Below are positions 58,022 through 64,000 of a stretch of DNA of 64,000 nt, in pieces. The translations under genes and the position numbers were made by a program. Within the stretch, counting starts at the first letter, position 1; each line of letters opens with the position of its first letter. The DNA is from VXNE01 sp964518405 (GTDB lineage: Bacteria; Pseudomonadota; Gammaproteobacteria; Pseudomonadales; Azotimanducaceae). A model generated the notes under the pieces. It saw only the letters and a program-made list of their open reading frames with translations. It made no database searches and had not been told where the DNA came from. The DNA lies in NCBI GenBank assembly GCA_964518405.1, contig CAZFGB010000044.1:1-64000 (forward strand), written 5' to 3'.

Positions 58022-58897
58022 TCAGGACGCGTGACCCTTGGCGCGCAGATAACGTTCGAGCGCTTCCTGCCATGGCGGCAGCCCGCCAAAGCCCGCCGAT
58101 ACCCTGGTGTTGTCGAGAGCGCTGTAGCGGGGTCTTTCGGCACGCATTGGATACTCGCCGCTGGCACACGCCAGCACCGATGCCTCGACACCCGCCTGGC
58201 GAACGATTTCTTCCGCGAATCCGAACCAGGTCGCGGTTCCGCTGTTCACCACGTGATAGGTGCCGGGGTCACATTCCTGCATCAACATCCGGACCACGAC
58301 GGCGGCGACATCCTCGGTTGAGGTGGGCGACATCACCTGGTCGTCGACGACGCGAAGCGCGCCGCGCTCCTTTCCGAGGCGGATGATCGTCTCTACGAAA
58401 TTGCCGCCCTTGCCGCTGACGCCGGCGACGCCGAAGAGGGACGCGACGCGAACAACCACCAGGTCATCCAGGATCAGTCCCGCCAGCGTCTCCCCGACCT
58501 CTTTCGATGCACCATAGACGTTGACGGGCGCCGTTGGATCGTCTTCGCGCAGGGGCGCGTCGCGGCCGGCATCGCCGCCGAACACGTAATCCGTGCTGAT
58601 GTGAACGAGCCGGGCCCCCTTGCGCGCGCACAGGCGGGCCATTTGCCGCACGGCGCGCGCATTCACCGCAAACGCGAGCGTCGCGTTGTCTTCCGCCTCG
58701 TCCGTCTTGTGGTAGCCGGCGCAGTTGACCAGGACGTCGAAGTCCCAGTCGCCGAGTCTTTCCTCCATCTCAGGCGAGGTCAGGTCCAACCGGTCGCGTC
58801 CGACCGGCAAGAGTTGGAAGGGCTTGCCCGCGCCCTCGTGGATGTGTCGGATGTCTTGTCCGAGTTGCCCGTTCGGACCCAGCAGCACGACCCTCAA
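58022..58897 (-). CDS. rmlD: dTDP-4-dehydrorhamnose reductase-like protein
   Basis: A 291-residue short-chain dehydrogenase of the RmlD type that completes dTDP-L-rhamnose synthesis. VVLLGPNGQLGQDI is the NAD(P) motif, LVHISTDYVFGG and YGASKEVGE give the catalytic Thr/Tyr/Lys. The TTG at 58897 overlaps the upstream gene's stop (TTGA); a GTG at 58912 is also possible. rmlA, B and C are not in the window. It fits a rhamnose-containing polysaccharide, as does the RgpF-like domain nearby. Confidence 0.83.
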   Translation of the reverse strand: MRVVLLGPNGQLGQDIRHIHEGAGKPFQLLPVGRDRLDLTSPEMEERLGDWDFDVLVNCAGYHKTDEAEDNATLAFAVNARAVRQMARLCARKGARLVHISTDYVFGGDAGRDAPLREDDPTAPVNVYGASKEVGETLAGLILDDLVVVRVASLFGVAGVSGKGGNFVETIIRLGKERGALRVVDDQVMSPTSTEDVAAVVVRMLMQECDPGTYHVVNSGTATWFGFAEEIVRQAGVEASVLACASGEYPMRAERPRYSALDNTRVSAGFGGLPPWQEALERYLRAKGHAS

Positions 58898-60042
58898 TCT
58901 GGTTCCCGGCACCGATCCCGACTCTTGACAACGAGTTGTTCCAGCACGTCCTGCAGCATGCCGAGCTTTGCCTTTCCGTCGACACTCGCGCGAACCCGGC
59001 CTGGAAGTCGCGACGTCCAGGCGCCGTCGTCTTCCTCCACGATCCTCGGCAGGACGGTTGCGATTCGTTGTGCATTCGGAGCTCCGGTGAACGCGTACCC
59101 CAGGCTCGCCAGCATGGCCGCGCTGGCGCCCGTTTCCGAAAACGCCATCACCTTCCTGCCGAGCAAGAGAGCTTCCGGGACTACCAGCGGGTTCGGGTCC
59201 TCACGCGAGGACAGGAGAAACGCGTCCAGGCGCCGCAAGTAAGCGTAGGGATTCTCGGTAAGGCCGGTGGTATAGAAGTTTGGACATGCGAGCGATCGGG
59301 AGCGCGCGTGGGTCTCGTCGTTCAGGAGCGTATCGGGCGGCGCCCAGGGTCCGATCCAGAGGAAGTCGTATTGGGGAAGCCGAACCGCGAGATCGAGGAA
59401 GATATCGGCTCCTTTGCGCGGTTGCGCCAACCCGCACATGCCGATGAGCGCGCGGCCGTCGCCTTCGAGCAAGTTGCCGATTTCGTTGATCGGGCCGGGA
59501 ACGTGCAGTTCGCTCTGGGACAGGACCGTATCCGCGTCGATGAAGATGCCGAGATTCAGGTGATTCTGCACCGACGTACCGGTGAGGATCTCGATGTCGT
59601 CCAATGCCTGTTGAGATGCTCCTACCAGCAGGTCGGTCCACTGAAGAATCCTCGGCGTGCAGATGGTCGACAGCAATCCGGGCAAGCTGGTGCCGATTTC
59701 GTGCGTGTGCAGGGCGACGGGCACGCCGGCGCGGGCGCCGGCCTCGCACCATTCGCCCGACGCGATCGAGTTGACGTACAGGACGTCGGGCGCGAGTTCG
59801 CCCAGCATGGTCATGGCCTGATCGACGCGTTCCTTGTACGTCAGGTCGCAAAGCTGGCGGCTGGTGTCGAGAGAATGAAAGGAGGGCCGCAAGCGCGCGT
59901 ATCGAGGGAGCTCGATCAATGGCCCGTCACTCTTTGCGAGCAGGGACACCTCGTGGCTGCCCGCGAGAAACAGGGCGATGTCGAACCCTATTCTCGGTGC
60001 GCCGGTAAGGCTCGCTTCATGGCAGACGACGCAGATGTGCAT
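58894..60042 (-). CDS. GT4-family glycosyltransferase
   Basis: A 382-residue GT-B glycosyltransferase. The N-terminus CVVCHEASLTGAPRIGFDIA is the acceptor domain; the donor side has ALIGMCGLAQPRKGADIFLD and SSREDPNPLVVPEALLLGR, the E-x7-E pattern typical of retaining GT4 enzymes. It overlaps the rmlD start. It lies 12 bp downstream of the large fusion gene and is probably in the same leftward operon. Confidence 0.88.
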   Translation of the reverse strand: MHICVVCHEASLTGAPRIGFDIALFLAGSHEVSLLAKSDGPLIELPRYARLRPSFHSLDTSRQLCDLTYKERVDQAMTMLGELAPDVLYVNSIASGEWCEAGARAGVPVALHTHEIGTSLPGLLSTICTPRILQWTDLLVGASQQALDDIEILTGTSVQNHLNLGIFIDADTVLSQSELHVPGPINEIGNLLEGDGRALIGMCGLAQPRKGADIFLDLAVRLPQYDFLWIGPWAPPDTLLNDETHARSRSLACPNFYTTGLTENPYAYLRRLDAFLLSSREDPNPLVVPEALLLGRKVMAFSETGASAAMLASLGYAFTGAPNAQRIATVLPRIVEEDDGAWTSRLPGRVRASVDGKAKLGMLQDVLEQLVVKSRDRCREPD

Positions 60043-60054
60043 GCCGGTGTCCTT

Positions 60055-62823
60055 TCACCGCCACTCGATGCGGTAGTTCATGTCGCGCACCACGGCGCCG
60101 AATGCCCGTTCGACGGCGTGCGCCCACTGGCCGTCCCGATGATATTCGATGGATCGTTCCTCCCCGTTCTCGAATGGAAGATCGCTCGCGACTTCGACCA
60201 CCCTTTGCAGGACTTCCCGACGCAGGAACATCATGGTGCCGGAAAGAAACTCGACATCGCTCGACGCTTCGTCGATGCCGAGGCGATTCAGGAGTTCGAG
60301 GTATTTTTGCGGGTTGTCGTTGAGTTTCGTGTAGCGACACCGGCGAGAACCAAGCAGGCCGATCTCGTCATGCGCCAGCATGAGCCTGATGTTCTCGACC
60401 GCGCATTCCCTGGTTCCCATAAGCGGGGTCAGCAACTTCCTGCGCCAGAGCTGGACCTCTCCCTTCGCCATGTGCGGGCTCTGCTTCGTGTGCACGAGGC
60501 AGAACAACCTGTAGTCGTCCATCCGCAGGTTGCGCAACAATTGGCAAAAGCCGCCGATATCCCGTCCGACGTTCTCGCTGATATAGATCCTGGCGGAAGG
60601 AAACGAATCCCGAATACGCGTGATGAGCGGCTGGTTGAAGCTGGTGTCGACCAGGTTGACGTAGAGGTCGCAGGTCTCCTCGGGAAGGTTTGCAAGGTAC
60701 TCCGACAACTCGTCCCACAGCTCCGGATAGTAGACGTGCGCAAGGACGCACAGGGGTCGTTCGGACGACGAAAGTTCTGCGGGAAGCTCGAGGTCTGCGG
60801 AAGGCGTGGCCGACGGCTTCGCGGCGCCGTCGCCGCGCAGGGTGTGAAGCCTGGGTTCCCAGCGTCCGTGGCACATGTAGTGCCGCAATGCCTCCAATGG
60901 GGACTTCTCGGCGATGCGGCTCAGGTCGGGGTACAGTTCAAGATATTCCGCGGGATTGAAGTCCAGGGGAATCTCCCTGGGGTTGTCGCAAATCCGGCGC
61001 GCGAACTCGCCCTTTGAGCCGCTTCTGGACTCCGCCTCGCCATGCTGCCGATAGTGATTCGCCAACTGGTCGTCCGATAGCGGCGCAAGGTCGGGATACA
61101 GAGCGCGGTAGAACACGGGGTCGAAAACGAACGCCTCGTCTGCGCGCATGTCCAGCCGGTGCAGGTCGCGGATCATGGGATCGATGTCGTCGGGTTCGAT
61201 GTCGATAGGCAATCGGCCTTCGACGGCGCCCCGCTCCAGGTAGTGCGCAAGGGGGTCCGTGTCCGCTTCCCGGATGTCGTCATTGCATGCCAGGTAGTAG
61301 GTGGGATCGAACAGAATGGGGAGAGCCCCCAGGTTTTTGTGCGCCTCGTGGTTCCGGCCGGCCAGGTCCACTCTGCCTGAACTCATGTAGGTTCGAGTCG
61401 GGTCTTCGGGCGTGCGATCGAACCGGCGGAAGAAAGGAGAGCGGAGCAACAGCGACTTGAAGTGTTGCCTGGGGGACCGGCCGAGGGGCATCAGGCGCCA
61501 GGCGAGCCTCAAGGTGCCGACCGCCGCTTGTCCGAGCAATCGGTGTGGGGATCGGACCATGGCAACGAGTATCGGCTTGAGAGCTCTCAAGGGCCTCGTC
61601 ACGCGCCAGGATGTCGATTCCCGGAAATCATGGATCTGCCTGTCGCGGTCGGCGATGCCGTGACTGAGCGCATCGACCGTGGCGTCGCGGTCGACGATGG
61701 CGCGATTGAGTGCATCGACCGTCGCTTCGCGTTCAGCGATAGTGTGGTTGAGGGCGCTGACGGTGGAGTCGCGATCGGCGATGATCCGGTCCAACGACTC
61801 GATCTGACTGTCCTTGTTTTCGACGGTCCGTTTCAGGTGGGACACGTCCGAATCGCGGTCGGCTATGGCCTGGTTCAGATTTCCGATGTGCTCTTCGCGA
61901 CCGGCTATCGCCTCGTTGAGATTGGCGACCTCGGCTTTCAGCGCCTTGTTTTCCTGGCCTGCGCGCATGCCGGTGACGATGGGACGGACAAAAGCCTTCC
62001 CTGCTTCGTCAAGCGCCGATCTTATGGAGTCGAGTTCCGAAGCATCCGATTGGCGCACGTCCCCGCGACACCAGCGATCGACGATCTCGAAACTTGCCTC
62101 GACCCATCGGGAGACGGAATGACTGTGGACGATTTCGTCATCGTCATGCTCCTGATGCCGGCGCGAAGGGGTCAGAAATGCTTCGATTTCCATTTCCGAC
62201 GAGGAGGAGCGCTTGGGCCATGCGATGCCCAGTTCGCGTTCCAGCCGGACCGCTGTATCGCTCCAGTTGTCCAGCAGTTCTTCGTAGCGGACGAATGCGC
62301 GCGGGTGCCGACGGGAGGCCGCCTCCGCGTCCAGCACGTTTCTCAACCACAGCAGCAGACCGATGGATGGATCGATCAGGTCCCGCTGATGAAGGGATCC
62401 CGCGACCTCGAGAGGATTTCGGATGGTAACGGCGATGACAGGCGCGACGGAGATGTCTTCCAGCGCGTCGATCCAGAACTTCAGCAGGCGGCAGACGCGC
62501 GGGTCCTTGAGGACGAACAGGCCGCTGTCGCCGAACTCGTTTTCGAGAACGGATCGGACGCGGCCGCGAAACCCATCGGCCGCGGGGGATTCGTACCAGC
62601 CCTGATGGAAAGCCTCCCAGTCGGCCCAGGAGGAACCGGCCGACTCGAGGATCGCATCGTTGAGCCCGGTGACTTCGCGAGATTCCCAGTAGCCCGCCTG
62701 GTTGTACTCGTTGGGTTCGAGGAGCGTCTTCGGCAGGCGGCAGCCGAGGCTTCCGAGCATGCGGGTGAGCGCGGAGGTGCCGCTGCGGTGCGTGCCGGCA
62801 ACGATGACGCCTATCCTCTGCAC
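60055..62823 (-). CDS. Sulfotransferase - coiled coil - RgpF-like fusion protein
   Basis: A 922-residue multidomain protein. Residues 1-280 are a sulfotransferase with P-loop VAGTHRSGTSALTRML and 3'-phosphate region VIAVTIRNPLEVAGSL. Residues 306-403 are seven 14-residue coiled-coil repeats (ADRD..V..LN..I). Residues 505-635 hold three FDPxYYLxxYPDL-type motifs, seen in large glycan-modifying proteins. Residues 690-922 match rhamnan-synthesis protein F (LCVLAHVYYPELWDELSEYL, ISENVGRDIGGFCQLLRN). Joint transfer and sulfation of a rhamnose-rich glycan is the likely job. Very long compared with either family alone. Confidence 0.85.
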   Translation of the reverse strand: MQRIGVIVAGTHRSGTSALTRMLGSLGCRLPKTLLEPNEYNQAGYWESREVTGLNDAILESAGSSWADWEAFHQGWYESPAADGFRGRVRSVLENEFGDSGLFVLKDPRVCRLLKFWIDALEDISVAPVIAVTIRNPLEVAGSLHQRDLIDPSIGLLLWLRNVLDAEAASRRHPRAFVRYEELLDNWSDTAVRLERELGIAWPKRSSSSEMEIEAFLTPSRRHQEHDDDEIVHSHSVSRWVEASFEIVDRWCRGDVRQSDASELDSIRSALDEAGKAFVRPIVTGMRAGQENKALKAEVANLNEAIAGREEHIGNLNQAIADRDSDVSHLKRTVENKDSQIESLDRIIADRDSTVSALNHTIAEREATVDALNRAIVDRDATVDALSHGIADRDRQIHDFRESTSWRVTRPLRALKPILVAMVRSPHRLLGQAAVGTLRLAWRLMPLGRSPRQHFKSLLLRSPFFRRFDRTPEDPTRTYMSSGRVDLAGRNHEAHKNLGALPILFDPTYYLACNDDIREADTDPLAHYLERGAVEGRLPIDIEPDDIDPMIRDLHRLDMRADEAFVFDPVFYRALYPDLAPLSDDQLANHYRQHGEAESRSGSKGEFARRICDNPREIPLDFNPAEYLELYPDLSRIAEKSPLEALRHYMCHGRWEPRLHTLRGDGAAKPSATPSADLELPAELSSSERPLCVLAHVYYPELWDELSEYLANLPEETCDLYVNLVDTSFNQPLITRIRDSFPSARIYISENVGRDIGGFCQLLRNLRMDDYRLFCLVHTKQSPHMAKGEVQLWRRKLLTPLMGTRECAVENIRLMLAHDEIGLLGSRRCRYTKLNDNPQKYLELLNRLGIDEASSDVEFLSGTMMFLRREVLQRVVEVASDLPFENGEERSIEYHRDGQWAHAVERAFGAVVRDMNYRIEWR
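61615..61908 (-). repeat. Seven tandem 42-bp repeats
   Basis: The coiled-coil segment is coded by seven imperfect 42-base units, each giving a 14-residue block with ADRD-x2-V-x2-L-x3-I. Copy number may vary between strains by slippage. Confidence 0.75.
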
Positions 62824-62859
62824 ATTGACTCCCGTCGTTCCAATGTTCTCGAGCCGCAG

Positions 62860-63996
62860 TCAGTTGGCGAGCCTTCTCAGGCCGGCGGCCACGGCCAACC
62901 CGTTCGCTTCGAGGAACGCACAGTATGCCTGCGCGCGCGCCCGCCTGTTGGCGTCGAACCCTGCGGCGTCGAACTGATCGCGGAACAACCGGGACAGATC
63001 CTCAAGCCTGAGCCCGTCGATGCAATCCCTCGCCATTATGTGCGGGACGTTCATCGTTTGACAGAGTTCGATCGTGCGGGAGTCCGATGCGATGCATAGC
63101 GCCGGCACGCCTGCCTGAAGACCGAGGACCGTGCCGTGGATGCGCGTCCCTACGACGAAGTCGAAGCGGCGAAGGAACTCCATCCATCCCGGGACGTTGA
63201 AAAAGATGATTGCATGGGCTCTCGCCCACGCCTTGAACGCATCCTTCGACAACTCCGGACCAATGTATTGGCGGCATTGGTCGAACTCTGCGGGCGTCAG
63301 CGCATCTATCTCGCCCCGGCCCATCCTTATGGACTCGAACGGGCTCTGGCATATGTATGCGCCCTTTGTCGCGGTGACGATGTGCGCCAGCGATCGTTCG
63401 ATGCGGGAGAGATGTTTCCACCCCGGATGTCCTGCGGCGACCGCGACACGTTCCGGAACGCCGACCTGGCGATCCGATATCAGCCCGCCGAGGGTCGTGG
63501 AGGGATGGATGAAAAGACTCGGGCAGCCGGTAATGCAGGTGTTGCGGAATCCATATTCCTCCAGCACCCGGCGGCTGAACTCGCCGCGAACGCCTACATT
63601 CGCCATTCGGGAAGGGGCGAGTTCAGTGACGCGTCGCAACCACCGCACGGTGCCCTCGGGGACCTCGGGAATCCTCATGTCCGGGGACGACTGCGCACCG
63701 AGGCCGATCGCCACCAATGGTGTCGAGATTTTCTCCAGGAGCCTTGCGAGCTGGCCGAGGTCGTGGTGGCGTCCGAACTGATTTGCACACGGAATGACGC
63801 AGATGTCCCCCGCCCTTTCGATCTGCTCCGGCGTTGAGATCCAAGGAATGGTCGCGCGCTCCGCCAGGCCGACCAGTTGGTGCTTGATGGCGTAAACGAA
63901 GGCCAGATTGCCGATGTTCGTGCCGAGTTGCCGACGAATCTCCTCGCTGCTCAGGAACGGACTCGATCGCAGTGAGTCCGACTGGCCGAAAAGCAC
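62860..63996 (-). CDS. Polysaccharide pyruvyl transferase-family protein (possibly 5'-partial)
   Basis: At least 378 residues. The N-terminal region NIGNLAFVYAIKHQL is the family start; IPCANQFGRHHD, VGVRGEFSRRVLEEYGFRN and FVVGTRIHGTVLGLQAGVP (the conserved RxHG.. block) follow. It transfers a pyruvyl ketal from phosphoenolpyruvate to glycan sugars. The frame stays open to the window edge; a GTG at 63996 is a possible start, but the real one may lie outside. It is upstream of the fusion gene by 36 bp. Confidence 0.85.
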   Translation of the reverse strand: MLFGQSDSLRSSPFLSSEEIRRQLGTNIGNLAFVYAIKHQLVGLAERATIPWISTPEQIERAGDICVIPCANQFGRHHDLGQLARLLEKISTPLVAIGLGAQSSPDMRIPEVPEGTVRWLRRVTELAPSRMANVGVRGEFSRRVLEEYGFRNTCITGCPSLFIHPSTTLGGLISDRQVGVPERVAVAAGHPGWKHLSRIERSLAHIVTATKGAYICQSPFESIRMGRGEIDALTPAEFDQCRQYIGPELSKDAFKAWARAHAIIFFNVPGWMEFLRRFDFVVGTRIHGTVLGLQAGVPALCIASDSRTIELCQTMNVPHIMARDCIDGLRLEDLSRLFRDQFDAAGFDANRRARAQAYCAFLEANGLAVAAGLRRLAN

Positions 63997-64000
63997 GGGT

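Noticed and set aside
61462..63099. Long plus-strand open frame opposite the polysaccharide genes
   Set aside because: The minus strand carries conserved sulfotransferase and pyruvyltransferase domains; the plus frame is a GC-rich shadow without recognisable domains.
1..64000. CRISPR array or rRNA genes
   Set aside because: No regularly spaced direct repeats with unique spacers and no rRNA-like sequence were seen; the tandem repeats found are coding or belong to short dispersed families.

Overview
This window is GC-rich chromosomal DNA from a proteobacterium, most probably an uncultured gammaproteobacterium. The evidence is gene order that I know from Gammaproteobacteria: orn/psd/epmA/efp with a modifiable Lys34, parC-parE-cpdA-yqiB(DUF1249), waaA, the divergent pair apbC-dcd / metG, and a complete rnfABCDGE operon. 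Four luciferase-like (LLM) flavin oxidoreductases, a class III CoA-transferase, a phytanoyl-CoA dioxygenase-family protein, an amidohydrolase and an HpcH/HpaI aldolase suggest a marine or host-associated heterotroph. That lifestyle is inference only.

Layout. 1-11.6 kb is housekeeping: queG, orn, a rhodanese, psd, epmA-efp, a membrane protein with a decayed cyclase-like domain, parC, parE, cpdA and DUF1249. 11.8-24.9 kb carries tolC, LLM enzymes, waaA, a CoA-transferase and a MacA/MacB-type exporter, interrupted by a small accessory patch (14.4-15.2 kb) holding a HicAB toxin-antitoxin pair and the decayed start of a type III restriction gene. A tRNA-Asn at 25.02 kb marks the edge of a visibly less GC-rich insert (25.1-26.2 kb) with a large hairpin and a two-gene membrane-protein operon. 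Host-like genes follow (Nudix, metallo-beta-lactamase fold, Gfo/Idh/MocA).

A second accessory segment (29.5-32.7 kb) is the most unusual part. It holds a translationally overlapped operon of an IS1595-transposase-like zinc-ribbon/HTH protein, an MT-A70 adenine methyltransferase and a BglII-like endonuclease, which together look like a restriction-modification system. Next to it is a decaying nitrile hydratase/thiocyanate hydrolase locus, with an in-frame amber codon in the beta subunit and a frameshift near the end of the alpha subunit. 32.7-40.4 kb has catabolic enzymes, a GHKL (MutL/MORC/Hsp90-like) ATPase and an FAD oxidoreductase. 40.5-49 kb has a frameshifted secreted protein, argG, amtB, a roadblock protein, a TonB-like repeat protein, dcd and apbC. 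49.2-55.6 kb is metG followed directly by rnfABCDGE. 56 kb to the end is a surface-polysaccharide cluster (ABC permease, sulfotransferases, rmlD, glycosyltransferase, RgpF fusion, pyruvyltransferase).

Two short dispersed repeat families are visible, and both reach into coding sequence: one at the queG start and the end of the aldolase gene, the other upstream of metG and inside the 3' end of rnfG. No CRISPR array, rRNA gene or complete insertion sequence was seen. All assignments come from reading motifs and known family sequences; no database search was run.
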